Assembly (NCBI GenBank): GCA_963691815.1
Contig: OY829659.1
Span: 3,827,012-3,891,011, forward strand
Direction of reading: 5' to 3'
Length of the DNA: 64,000 bases
Origin: Echiichthys vipera
Taxonomy: Eukaryota > Chordata > Actinopteri > Perciformes > Trachinidae
Shown piece after piece: positions 33,862 to 45,610 of this stretch (position 1 is the stretch's first letter; each line of letters starts with the position of its first letter). The notes below the pieces were generated by a model that was not told the DNA's origin, made no database searches, and saw only the letters and a list, made by a program, of their open reading frames with translations. The position numbers were made by a program, and so were the translations under genes.

Positions 33862-34229
33862 CACGTGCGCACGCGTCCGTATGTCCGAACACATGTAAAC
33901 CTCAACCCAACCTCAACACATGTAAACCTCACTGTATCCCACCTGTATCCACATGTAACCCCACGGGACAGCAGAGCCTTTAAAAGCATTGATCGTTGAA
34001 TGGAGTGCTGAGGGGCGTGAGTTATATATATGACATCTAGACCACCATTACTCACGATTCAATCAAACCGCACTTAATGCTTCTCCAACCTCACTTCAAT
34101 CAATCAATTTTCCACGAGCGGATGATGCTCCAGCGGGCCCCGGGGATCCTGCAAATCATGCCACCGCAACGAGAAGATACCTGGGTTGAGGTTTACATGT
34201 GTTCGGACATACAGACGTGTGCGCATGTG
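33862..34229. mobile_element. Inverted-repeat element (MITE-like), 368 bp
   Basis: Arms of ~46 bp: left 33862-33907 (from CACGTGCGCACGCGTCCGTA to AACCTCAACCC) and right 34183-34229 (GGGTTGAGGTTTACATGTG to GTGCGCATGTG), matching as reverse complements with few mismatches. Loop ~275 bp, without coding capacity. I cannot see a target-site duplication, so the superfamily is undetermined. Confidence 0.55.
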
Positions 34230-36611
34230 AAAGAGAGAAATTTTGGTCTTCTTTGCCTTTATGCTGGACACAGCTCGACAGGAAAGGAGAGGAGAGATGA
34301 TGACGTTCCCAGAAGAGGAAATCATGAAACTGATATCCGCTGGCTACAACCGGAAAGCTCAAAATATTAGCTGTTGCACCCGAGATGGGTTCCAAGATTA
34401 CTGTTGTCTAACCCCGGGTCTGTGTGTCATTATGTCTCATACTCGAGTGGATCCGCGCCGACCCCCTATCACCTCTGATCACAGAGTGTCGGCCGATCGT
34501 CACAGAAGAAAAAACGTGTCGAGGTGAAACCAGAAGTGTGAACTGTGAAGGGCAGGGTCCGTGTGTCTGCTGGTTAATTGGTGGAGGCTGGTGCTGCTGC
34601 TGCTGCTGCTGGTGACTCCTCTCTGCTTGAGTCTGCTGTGCTCCACTACATTTCTGTGCTCCACTACATTTACCCCAAGATATCTCATTATTGGGGCCGA
34701 CTGTTGGGTCCATTTTGGATGAAGTCCCTTTTTAAGAATGGAATAAATTCATACACGTCAGGTTTGGGGAGGTTTTTCCACAGGTCCGCTTTGAATTGAG
34801 CCAGAATATCCGGAGCTGTGAAGAGTTTTAAGGCTTTAAGGACATGAAAGTGCTCAATGTGGTTAATCTACTGCAAACCATTGTGTGTTTCATGAAACCC
34901 ACTGCCTCTAGGGGACACTGGGACGGCTCTACACGTATACACTTTTGTTAATCTCACATTTGTTTGAGGTTTCACACTAACTGTGCCATTGAATAATGCA
35001 TAAAGTCCTTACTTTAAGCGTCGCCTCTGTTGCCTAAACTTTTACAAACAAACCATGACAGTAGAAAGCAGAAAGCAGCAATGGAGGAAATGAAAAACAA
35101 GGTTTTCATTGCTGTGGAGAGATAAGCTTCACTTCCGTGTCCTCATTAAGAAGTAGACTGTGCATGGATGGACTTAATGGCCTGACTCTGTATGTATGTA
35201 TCAGCGCTCTCTGGAGGCCCCACCCCCCACCACACGGTTATCAGCGAGCAACATTTTGCAGTTTGCCAGCCGCCTGCTGCCCATTGACCGTTGTCCAACA
35301 GAGGGGGCTTTAGACAGGTGCTGGGCTCTGACATTTAGACCTCCATTGTCCTCGCCTGCTAATCCCTCTATTGTGAGCGATTAGCAATATCCTGGTCCCG
35401 CTCAGCTCTGGGAAGGGGTGAAGAGGCCGCGTGGGGTGGGAACGGTGCCACAAATGAACAGGAACAATGCAGCGTCACAAACTACGCTGTCTAATTTCAT
35501 TACACTGACATGGTAGTGCTTCAGTGGCTCCGTGTGTGTGTGTGTGTGTGTGTGTCGGCCTGATACAGGGTTGAGGGATTGCGGCTGATAGACAGCAGTG
35601 GTCAGATTGGTGGGTGGGTCGGCTGCTTTTTTAGATTATACAGTCAAGTGGGTTTTGTCAAAGCGGTGCCAGAGGCTGGGCCACTCATATAAAATAGGAG
35701 CACGATCCCCTCTTTCGCCAAAGAGCACAATCAAAAAGAATTGGATTTTGATCATCAGTGTGGCTGAACACCCCGCTGAGACTGATGGTCTGTCGATACG
35801 GCATCAGTCACAGTGACACTCCTCAATCCAACCAACAGCACCCGGCTAAGAAGGGCAATAAAGGACAGAGAGAGATAAGAGCCGAGCAGGATGGAGGCAC
35901 CAGCTGAAAAGCGAGAGCAGGAGAACCGGATATTGACAAAACCAGCCCAGAGCTGATTGGGGGTCATGGAGGAGTGATGGGGAGTTATTTGTCTAACTTA
36001 AGCCTGGATCATCTGCTGTCGCTCCCAACCAACAGAGCCGACTCTGTGCCAAGCTCCGACAGTGATTTAAAGCCTTGCGCCCTCCGTTCAGTAGTGGCCC
36101 CACCGTGAATGCCAACTAGTGCTTCGGCTAATATGGAAGACGACGCTGGGCACCTGAGCCCACATTTGTAATGCAGCGGTAAACGGTGCAGGAACTTTCA
36201 AGAAACACCATGAATTATTAATGTGCTCCATATATCTTATACATGCAGATGTACATTCAGGAAATAGATTAACTGTGCGATGCTGAGGGTTTGAGGGCTT
36301 TTTTATGCTCCCTGAAAAAAACTCAATTTGCAAAAGTCACCAGAAGTAATGAATTTCTACTTATACGGAAACCATACCATATAACCATAAAGATCTCTGC
36401 TTGAGTGTTTAGCTATGTGTCATTACCAGGCAGTGGTGGACAGTAACTATGTACATTTACTCAAGTCCAATGTTGAGGTACTTGAATATGTATTTTTTAC
36501 TCCACTGCATCTCGACCAAATCTGCTTTCCTCATCCTGGTGGCGTTCATTGTTTGCAGTCTTTGCGATTTGAGATGTGAGAATGGCGGCGGAGTTGAAAG
36601 ACAGATTCTCT
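34230..36611. other. Mostly unique sequence
   Basis: About 2.4 kb. Small features only: a (GCT)n run at 34599-34615, a 17-bp direct duplication of CTGTGCTCCACTACATT near 34637-34672, and a (GT)12 run at 35532-35555. No gene recognised. Confidence 0.4.
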
Positions 36612-36720
36612 TTATCAAATCAAATCAAATCAACCTTTATTTATTTATACGGCGCTTTTCATACAGAAAAGTCTTGCACGGTGCCGAGCTACAGAGATGT
36701 ACAGAAAAAGACACACACAC
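36612..36720 (-). repeat. LINE/SINE 3' end fragment
   Basis: Begins with (AAATC)n and TTTATTTATTTATACGGCGC, then TTTTCATACAGAAAA. Read on the minus strand this is a common fish retroelement end with a GATTT pentamer tail. Confidence 0.45.
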
Positions 36721-36773
36721 ACATATGAATACGTTCATACACACATTCACACACACACACGCAGCCACGCTGA

Positions 36774-36799
36774 CACACACACACACACACACACACACA
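36774..36799. repeat. (AC)13 microsatellite
   Basis: 26-bp run within a wider AC-rich zone from 36711. Confidence 0.9.
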
Positions 36800-37053
36800 T
36801 CTACGCAAACACTAGCTGTCACTACAGAAACATGGCCGTGCAGCGAGACCTGAGGTACAGAGGAGGCTGGAGGAAGCTTTAAACCGATATCTGCGTATGA
36901 AGCTTATGACAAAAATGTCAAGAGTTGGTTCTGTCCTCTCTCCCTTTTGTGTGAGTTTGTCTCCCTCTGTCTGTTTTTTGTTGTCCAGGTCCCGTAGGCG
37001 TGTGTCCCGTAGGTTGAGTCATTTAAAGTCGCATAATAATAATAAAAAATAAA

Positions 37054-37313
37054 CGTGTCTGCGTGGGTTTTCTCCGGGTTCTCCGGTTTCCTCCCACAGT
37101 CCAAAGACGTGCAGGTGTTGGGTTCATTGATGACTCTAAATCACCCGTAGGTGTGAATGGTTGTCTGTCTCTGTTCGTCTCTATGTGTCCTGTGATAGAC
37201 TGGCGTCCTGTCCAGGGTGGACCCCGCCTCACGCCTGATGTCAGCTTGGATCGACTCCAGCCCCCCGCGACCCCGACAGGGACAAGAGGCTGAAGATGAA
37301 TGAATGAATGAAT
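37054..37313 (+). mobile_element. tRNA-headed SINE, body and tail
   Basis: Starts at the CGTGTCTGCGTGGGTTTTCT block and ends in an (ATGA) tail. Same family as 53825-54150; head missing. Confidence 0.75.
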
Positions 37314-37448
37314 CATGAATAAACAATGACAAATCAATAAAATCCATGGAGACCTAAATCACCAGCATTGGGGAAACCAATGTAAAATGAATCCTGAAGG
37401 CAGCAGCAAAACCTCATCATGAAGACACTTTCTCCTGACCGTCTAGAC

Positions 37449-37651
37449 CAGGGGAATGAGACTGATCCAGTAAAGAGACGCTGTGGCTGCAGGTTTTCAT
37501 TCCAACCAATCAAAAACACACCTGGTCCAAAAAATCAACTGTGTGAAGACAGTTCAGGTGGTTGAGTAAGTCGAGTCAGGTGTGTTCTTGCTTGGTTGGA
37601 CTGAAAACCTGCAGCCACACGGTCCTTTACTGGATCACTTTTACACATGTG
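37449..37651. mobile_element. 203-bp hAT MITE, copy 2
   Basis: Same length and internal sequence as 11655-11857 (GTGGCTGCAGGTTTTCATTC ... AACCTGCAGCCAC). Flanked by GTCTAGAC (37441-37448) and TTCTAGAC (37652-37659), an 8-bp duplication with one mismatch. Ends are more diverged (CAGGGGAATGAG / ACACATGTG). Confidence 0.85.
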
Positions 37652-37716
37652 TTCTAGACCTTCTTTCATTATGTAGCTATTTATATTGAGGTGTTTTTGT
37701 GATTCTCATGGTCTTA

Positions 37717-38286
37717 GGGCGCACTCACACTGTCCTTCCATACCGGGCCAAAACAGGTTTTTCGGGTAAAGCCTAGTGCGTTTGACCAGTGTAAGTGCAC
37801 CCGCTCCGCGCATAACTGCGGCCAGCTTGCGGTCCACGGCCCGTTTGGGAGAGGTGGGCTTTTGTAAAGCACGTGCGCACCTGTACGAGCACGAGGCCTA
37901 CAGCGGTTCTGAGGTCATTTCCTGTGCGTCTGTTGGGACGTAGAAAAAAGGAGGGACCATGCGCGGACATTTAAAACAATGGCGGCGAAAGGTTCACGTT
38001 GGTGTGATGCGGAGGTGGAGTGTTTACTGCAGATTTGGTCGATGAAAAGATTCAAAAACAGTCGACAAGACGCACAAAAACTCAGAGGCCTACGGAAAGA
38101 TTTGGAAACAAAGCCACGCATCGCCATGACGTCATCAATGCGTGTGACGTGTTACGACGTGATGACGTATAGGCAGCAAGAAGCATTCTCCGAGGCCCAG
38201 GTAGTGTGAGTACAAACGGGCCTGGAGGGGGGGACAAGGACCCTAAAGCACGGGGCACGGTGCAGAAGGACAGTGTGAGTGCGCCC
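37717..38286 (+). mobile_element. HarbSANT copy 7
   Basis: 570 bp with a perfect TTA duplication (37714-37716 and 38287-38289). Short-tail, frame-broken; CRE intact. The internal GAGCACGAG repeat is reduced. Forms a + / - pair with copy 8. Confidence 0.8.
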
Positions 38287-39176
38287 TTAGTTTCGCTTCC
38301 TTTACGAGCTGTCGCTCCGTTAATTGCCGGATAAAATACACAATATTACAGGTCCAATTTAACCGGCAAGTCGCGGCACTTGAGAGAGCAAATCCTGTTC
38401 AGTGTCACTGCTATGAAATCATTGTTTCACAATGGCTGACTCTCAGGAGGAAGCTGGCGTTCTTTAGCGGCTGGCTGGTTGTTTTTTCTTCCTCTAAGCA
38501 AGAGAAAAGCTGTTTAGAGGAATATTGAATTGAGTGTTTTTCAACCTCCAGCAAAAGAAAAGGACTTTTTAATGCGATGCCACACTTCTCTTTCCTCCTT
38601 CCTCATTTTTGCTGCACGCGTGTTTGAAAGCAGATCAAAATTGGCTTTGGCACACGACGGGAATTGTCTCACCAGTGCCATCCGAGGCCCTCTGAACCCG
38701 TCCTGTCTGCTGTATCACTTATGGCGTAAGTGCCTCTTCCTGCTCGGCAAGGCTCGTCTTAATCTTATCAGTGCACACCACTCTCTCAGCCAGACAGAGG
38801 AAACCTCAAAGCCGGCTCTCACCTTATGAGCGACGGAGATCACTGATGGGAAGAACAGACGAATCTACCAAAGTCTGTTATCAAGTGGAGGTGATACAAA
38901 GAGGGGCTGGGAAGTTGAAATTCTTCATCGCTCTTGACGAATGGGAGTCGCTTCGGACCGACCAGGCAGAGCTGGCTGTTTTCAATTCACTCATGCGTGC
39001 CGTCAGTGACCCGACCGTGGAGAGAATTAGATTGGTGACGATAATGAAAAGGTTTCCGAGATGAAAACAAAGCTCTGCCACGTTCAAAGGGATTCTGTCG
39101 ACGCTGCATTTATTATCGCAGAACCGAATAGAAAATGACTGAAAGTAAAACTAGTGGTGCTGATTACAGCACGTTA
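38287..39176. other. Spacer between HarbSANT copies 7 and 8
   Basis: 890 bp, no recognised repeat or gene. Confidence 0.4.
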
Positions 39177-39703
39177 GGGCGCCCTCCCACTGTGCCTCCG
39201 TCCCGTGCCCCGTGCTTTAGGGTCCTTGTCCCCCCCTCCAGGCCCGTTTGTACTCACACTACCTGGGCCTCGGAGAATGCTTCTTGCTGCCTATACGTCA
39301 TCACACCGCAACACGTCACACGCATTGATGACGTCATGGCGATGCGTGGCTTTGTTTCGAGATCTTTCCGTAGACCTCAGAGTTTTTGTGCGTCTTGTCG
39401 ACTGTTTTTGAATCTTTTCATCGACCAAATCTGCAGTAAACACTCCACCTCCGCATCACACCAACGTGAACCTTTCGCCGCCATTGTTTTAAATGTCCGC
39501 GCATGGTCCCTCCTTCTTTTTTCTATGTCCCAACAGGCGCACAGGAAATGACCTCAGAACCGCCGTAGGCCTCGTGCTCGTACACGTGCACACGCTCGTG
39601 CTCGTACACGTGCAAACGCGCTTTACAAAAGCCCAGCTCTCCCAAACGGGCCGTAGGAACGGTACGGATGCACTCACACTGGTCAAAGGAACTAGACTTT
39701 ACC
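39177..39703 (-). mobile_element. HarbSANT copy 8, right end lost
   Basis: Starts after TTA with GGGCGCCCTCCCACTG and follows the family to about 39703 (ACTAGACTTTACC), where the right terminus is missing. There is also a small internal deletion next to the inner terminal-like motif. Short-tail, frame-broken, TGACGTCA intact. Confidence 0.75.
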
Positions 39704-40965
39704 CTTTATTAAGGCACAAACATCACTTTGATGAGATAATAACTTGCTCATCTGCTTACTAGACTTTGATATATTTCTTGCAAATTGAGTCAAAACGTGA
39801 TGTGAAAGGAAAGGTCAACGTGCCGCCCAAGACGTTAACATCCATCTCCTGGAAACAAAAATGAACTTCCACAGATGATTTTATGGACTTGTGCCACTGT
39901 ATTAGTTTGTGTCATGAACCAAAATGTTAAAAAAGCACACATCAGTGTTCTGCAGAACATTTGAATTCCCCCATAAGCCGAAGACCTTTCTCCAAAACAC
40001 GCACAGGTCGTGTAGTCCAACAACGACGACTGAAGGGATCAACGTGTTGCCCTCATGTCTTCGCCCCTCCGCTCGTGTCAACCAGCAGAAAATTACCTCA
40101 TGCATTCATTTAAATGAATTCATTAAGGGATGGAGGGAGCATATGAGGATGCCTCCCGCTGACCCCAGGACGGCTTGAACTACGTTATCGCTGTGGTGAT
40201 GATGTGGGACGAGCACACGCCGCGCTTAACAAATGCAGACAAAACCAACATTAATCTTCTTCTAGAAAAAGAGAAAAAGATTCTTGTTAAGGACCTGAAA
40301 TGTCAGTGCTCCTTATTTATTTTTCCTCAACTCCAACAAGCTCAAGTGAAAAGCAAAGCTCAGCGCAATAATACACAAAAATAAATTAAATGTCAGCCCA
40401 CCACAAACACAGCAGCCTGAGGGTAGCAGCATCCACTGTAAGCGCTCAAATGCTGGCTAAGAGCTGACCCATTTTAGGTCTCGCAGCAGAGCTTGTAAAT
40501 AACCATCACTGTCTATTTTTGGCACTATTTTGAAATTTAAAATAAGCATCGTTGTCATATTTCAGAGCCGGGCGGTGTCACTGGCACTCATCAGTTTTTA
40601 ATTACCCGCTGAACTTAAGTGAAGTTGACACCTTCATGATAAGCCCGTGTGTCCCGGGAGCTCATTTGACACACTGGTAATGTGTCTGGATAATATGATT
40701 AGCTGTCTAAACAGTCACCTGTCCATCAATCACGCTGCTCTGCATCAAGTATCCTGCTGGGATTGTTCGATGAGGAGAAACACTTGACTAATGCTCATAT
40801 GCAAATTGGGTTTGTCACTTCTATTAATGACTTTCATCCAATGTTAACGGAGAGCAATCGTCCACAGATTTGGGGGTTAAAGGCAGGCGAACGACCTTCA
40901 AGAGCCACAGGAAATGCTTCATCCTGAGGGAAAGACAAGAAACGCATCTGAGGACTCGAAGTTTG
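39704..40965. other. Unique sequence with CNE-like texture
   Basis: No repeat recognised. The 40560-40830 part is complex AT-rich sequence with an ATGCAAAT octamer at 40799-40806 and several TAAT cores. Conservation would have to be tested by alignment. Confidence 0.3.
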
Positions 40966-41325
40966 AATATACACGTAACAAAGAGAGCGGAGGATCCAAA
41001 GACTGTATGAAAAACGGACGTAGCCTCTCCGTTCTCTCAACTTGATCCATTCATCGTCACCTACGGGAGCCGCCATCTTGTCAGACTGTGACACCGCCTC
41101 ATTTCCTCTTACCGAAAAAGGGCATGTATGTGACGCTGGGGGGAGGGAGATACGTCCATCTGGCTGACGTTTACTGAATTAGCAACATTAGCAGCAGGGG
41201 AGCTAGGCTAACAGAACATGTTACTAGATAAACGGGAGTGGGAGTCACTGTTGAGATTATTTTCCGGGACCGGGAGGGAACAGGGGTCATTTTTTATTTT
41301 ATTTCCTGTGTCTCTTGCAAAGATT
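40966..41325. repeat. Two-copy repeat with YY1-like motif, copy 1
   Basis: Matches 43549-43905 in the same orientation, from AATATACACGTAACAAAGAG to TTTATTTCCTGTGTCTC. Both copies hold GGAGCCGCCATCTTGT, a good YY1-type motif, and a GACTGTATGAAAAACGGA block that I associate with a widespread fish repeat. No terminal repeats are visible. Confidence 0.65.
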
Positions 41326-42815
41326 ACACCGTCTCCCTGAGTCAAGTGCAGTCAGCATTTATGATCTATGATTTAAACTGATATTCAACTCAGTCCCACG
41401 CCCATAGACTGTAAAACACAGACCCTCACGGCCCAAATGCTATAGATGCTCCATATTAGCATCTAGTGTATGCACCATAGATAGTATGCAAGTCATTGTG
41501 CAAGTGCGGCTATTAATTAGCATACAAGCGCTAACGCTAACACGGTGTGTTCCTAAACCATCCGTTGGTTCAGTCGATCGAAGAGCAAACCATCTTGTCA
41601 CTTATGGAAACACGACCGCACGAATGAACGCGGCCGAGGCCAAGAGGTCAGAGTTAGCATGCTAATCCTGACAACTAGCCTCCGGGGCAAAGGGAGGGCC
41701 ATTGGCTAGCTGTAACCTGGTCCAAAAAAAATCACCCCCCTCATTGTTGTCATGAAGCTATGACCTAAACATACAGACTAGAATGTTCTTTTGTCCTTAA
41801 ACAGGTTTAATGATGCTGTGTAAACGGCCTGTTTAACATGGGGGTCAATGAGAAACTGCTCTGTTATGAAACCTGCCCCTAGTGGACACTCAGAGAACTG
41901 ACGCTGACGGAGCTTCCTGATTGGATCAAACAGGAAGGAAGCTGTGGTGGGGGCTTTGGCGAAGTGAACAAAACATACTGCAGATGAAACATCCCTCTTA
42001 ATTTCTGAGGTAAAAACGTCACTGTTGATCACCTACTCTCCGTGTGAAGGAGGCAACCTATCAAGGGCCCCCGAGCATTTGTCAGACGAACTGACACGGC
42101 TGAGACAGAGAGACAGAGGGAGAGAGGGAAAGGCTGACTGATGGGTTATGTGCCCCCCCCATCCAGCTGCCAAATCTCGTGTGATATTAATGTCATCAGC
42201 CTTTTGTGAGATGACTTGGGAGTTCAAATCTTGTCTCAGCTTTGCCTCTCTCACGTCTGCGGGGTCTTACATCTCCCACAAAGCCTAAAAAAAGAGAGAG
42301 AAAGAGGCTTGTTGGGCTTCAGTTTGGAGCAGATGTCAGACGCACCTCACTTCCTCATATAAACAGGGATGAGTCGGCTTCTTGTGAGGGGGGGTGGGGT
42401 CATTTGGCAGCGCTCCTTGGCATTTCACGGCAATATTTCTTGCGTATGAAGTGGTAAATGGGAGCCCTAACTCACAGATGGCCCACACTTTGGTGAGAGT
42501 CATAAACTGACTGCTCCCTCTGAGGGATTTGTTTGTGTCAGGCACCTGATACGCGTCCAGGATGTCTTTGAGAAATACTGAGAGAGGCCAGCAAACACTA
42601 ACGGTTCATGCATGATAGGGAGGTAGATGTGCGAGCCAACACGCCAACCAGCTCAGGGTCATTTATCTTTAGAGTACAGTAGCAACAGTTTGTGGTTTTA
42701 ACTGAACATCTATCTTTTTGATGGTGTTGAACTAAAAGGGAATTACACAACACTGCATTACCTTACGTGTTTTCAGCCTGCCAGGAAGGCTGCATTATTG
42801 GCTGATATAGTATAT
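41326..42815. other. Mostly unrecognised sequence
   Basis: Possibly contains further parts of the repeat at 40966 (GAAACCTGCCCCTAGTGGAC near 41868 is a block seen in fish interspersed repeats). No gene supported. Confidence 0.35.
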
Positions 42816-43490
42816 ACCGTATTTTTCGGGTTATAAGTCGCAGTTTTTTTTCATAGTTTGGCTGGGGGGGGGGGGGGGGGGGGTGCATCCTAGGGCGCCC
42901 TTAAACTGTCCTTCCGCACCGCGCCCCAGGCTTTAGGGTACTTGTCCCCCCCTCCCTCTCGCCCCGCTTGCCAGCCCGTTTGTACTCACACTACCTGGGC
43001 CTCGGAGAATGCTTCTTGCTGCCTATACGTCATCACGCCGTAACACGTCACACGCATTGATGACGTCATGGCGATGCGTGGCTTTGTTTCCAGATCTTTC
43101 CGTAGACCTCGGAGTCTTTGTGCGTCTTGTCGACTGTTTTTGAATCTTTTCATCGACCAAATCTGCAGTAAACACTCCACCTCCGTATCACACCAACGTG
43201 AACCTTTCGCCGCCATTGTTTTAAATGTCCGTGCATGGTCCCTCCTTCTTTTCTCTATGTCCGAACAGGCGCACAAGAAATGACCTCAGAACCGCCGTAG
43301 GCATCGTGCTCGTACATGTGCAAACGCGCTCTTATGTGCGGAGCGGGTGCACTCACACTGGTCAAACACACTAAGCTTTAGCCGAAAAACCGGTTTTGGC
43401 GCGGTGCTGAAGGACAGTGTGAGTGCGACTTATACTCTGGAGCGACTTCTGTGTGAAATTATTAACACATTACCATAAAATATCAAATAA
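42816..43490. mobile_element. TATAAGTCGC-type repeat split by HarbSANT copy 9
   Basis: Left part 42816-42892 (ATTTTTCGGGTTATAAGTCG, then a run of 20 G at 42864-42883) and right part ~43423-43490 (GTGCGACTTATACTCTGGAG). The two parts are partly reverse complements. They belong to a palindromic repeat I know from vertebrate genomes, interrupted here by a nested insertion. Confidence 0.55.
42893..43429 (-). mobile_element. HarbSANT copy 9, nested
   Basis: About 537 bp. Left terminus GGGCGCCCTTAAACTG. The right terminus merges with the host repeat (GAGTGCGACTTA), so the exact end is uncertain by a few bases. Frame-broken, CRE intact; a ~70-bp deletion removes part of the region between the lower CGTGCTCGTACATGTGC motif and the inner terminal copy. 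Confidence 0.75.
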
Positions 43491-43548
43491 CAGCCCGGGC
43501 TATTATTGATCTCAGTCACGTAAGAGACTAGGCGTATATCAGCAATTT

Positions 43549-43905
43549 AATATACACGTAACAAAGAGAGCAGTTATATATTAAGACTGTATGAAAAACG
43601 GATGTAGCATTTCCGTCACGGTCTGTTCTCTCAACTTAATCCAATTATCCAAGATGTCGGCTCATCTTGGAGCCGCCATCTTGTTAGACTGTGACTCCAC
43701 CTCATTTCCTCTGACCAAAAAAGGGCATGTATGTGACGCTGGGGGGAGGGAGATACGTCCATCTGGCTGACGTTTATTGAATTAGCAACATTAGCACCAC
43801 CGCCCGGGAGCTAGGCTAACAGAACACGCTACTAGATAAACAGAAGTGGGAGTCAGTGTTGAGTAATTTTTTTTTTTTATTTCCTGTGTCTCAGAACAAA
43901 TTTTA
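43549..43905. repeat. Two-copy repeat with YY1-like motif, copy 2
   Basis: Second copy of 40966-41325, about 2.2 kb downstream. Carries small insertions (for example GTCACGGTCTG near 43615). The sequence ends at a T-rich run and TTTATTTCCTGTGTCTC. Confidence 0.65.
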
Positions 43906-45353
43906 CAAGTCTCAATTTAAAAAAGGAGCATTTATTGAACTTAAAAAAGGCGTCTCCAGCGACAGAGCTGCCTGTGGACGCCCGTCTGTGAATAATGACG
44001 GGAAAAAACTACCCACAAACGCAGCAGCCCGCATCGGCACACATCGTCCGATACTGATACACCTACAAAACACAAATATCAGCCGGTAATATCGGCCACC
44101 CTTGAGCGGTCTATCACTATATGGTAGTATAAAACAATGCAAAACACATGTTAGTGTTTCCCAAAGTTTGTCTTGAGTTTGTTTTTGAGTTTCTGTCACT
44201 GTCGTAAGTTTCAACCATACAGTAGATGTCCTGCTCAGTACACATCTTGGTCAAAACTATATTAGGGAATTTCTTATCTTCTGATATTTTAAAGGAGTCC
44301 TACTGCAGTGACTACATGCACTGCTACATGTAGCTACATGCTAACGTCAGGGAACGCTCTGATCCTCGCTGATGATTTCTGATCAGAGCTTCAACACTTC
44401 AGTATCGGTTGTGTTATATTTGTCACCTGCTCCCAGCTGCAGACAGCTCCTCTGATGCTTTTGTACATCACAAAACACAAACTGAAACAATACACTTTCA
44501 GCTGTACTGGCAGCACAGAGTCCCCGTCAGTGGAACTGAAGCATGATTAGCATCAAGGTTATTTAAGAGCATGCAGTTTTAAAGTCATGTGCAGGTGTTT
44601 GCACAGCAGATGGACGACAGTAGGTTGGGTTTTTACAGTGTACAGCACACTCAAATGATAGTGTGAGTAAATGGAAATCAGCAGAAGGAGGTAACAACCC
44701 AGTCGCCACGATAAACTGTTGGCACTGCAGGTTCCTATAAACCACATCACAATGTTACTTTAGGTTCAGACAACACAACTACATGGTTACGTGTAGGAAA
44801 GGGTCGTGGTTTGGTACACCTTTTATGTGATTAAGTTTCATTTCATGTGTTCCTGGTGAGCGGTGTGCAGCTGAGGTATGGATGCATGTACAGTTACAGT
44901 TACACATCCATCCAACCAACGTCAGAAATGTCAATGTCAATACAGGCTAATGGAAATGGGCATTTTCAATGCGCCTTGACATTGTGTAACCTGCTTTTAC
45001 CGTTACTTTGGCAACAGGGAAGCAGAATCGTCTGCATGCTGCTATTGGACGTTTATCATTGCTTCTACTATTGCCATGACTACTGCTACCTGGCCTGTTG
45101 CTTCAGGATGATCCATGTCTCCGGGATCTCTAGCCCTCTTTCCACTGCAGCTGCGGCTGACCCTGACCTCCGACCTCCCAGTGGAGGCTGAAAACGGTGC
45201 TGCATCATTAACACATCACATCCATACATCCATACATTTGCTCCAGCTGTCCATCTCTCCTTCTTCTTGTCTAATGAGCCGGGCCAACCTCAACAATCCA
45301 ACCAGTGCACTGACGTGACGTCCATGGCCCCACGCCTTACACTGGATTACCAT
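43906..45353. other. No recognisable feature
   Basis: About 1.4 kb of unassigned sequence. Near 44075-44105 there are GATA/ATATCGGCC blocks reminiscent of hAT ends such as the element at 48407, too degraded to call. Confidence 0.35.
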
Positions 45354-45610
45354 ATCTCATCTCATCTTCAGCCTCTTATCCGGGGTCGGGTCTCAGGGGC
45401 AGCAGCTCCAGCAGGGGACCCCAAACTTCCCTTTCCCGGGCCACATTAACCAGCTCTAACTGGGGGATCCCGAGGCGTTCCCAGGCCAGTGTGGAGATCT
45501 AATCTCCCCGCCTGGTCCTGGGTCTTCCCCGAGGCCTCCTCCCAGCTGGACGTGCCTGGAACACCTCCCTAGGGAGGCGCCCAGGGTTCATCCTTACAAG
45601 ATGATCCTCA
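45354..45610 (-). mobile_element. LINE 3' end, copy 4
   Basis: Reverse-strand copy of the family at 14087, from the (ATCTC) tail to the CCAGGGTTCATCCTTAC block, where similarity stops. 5'-truncated. Confidence 0.75.
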
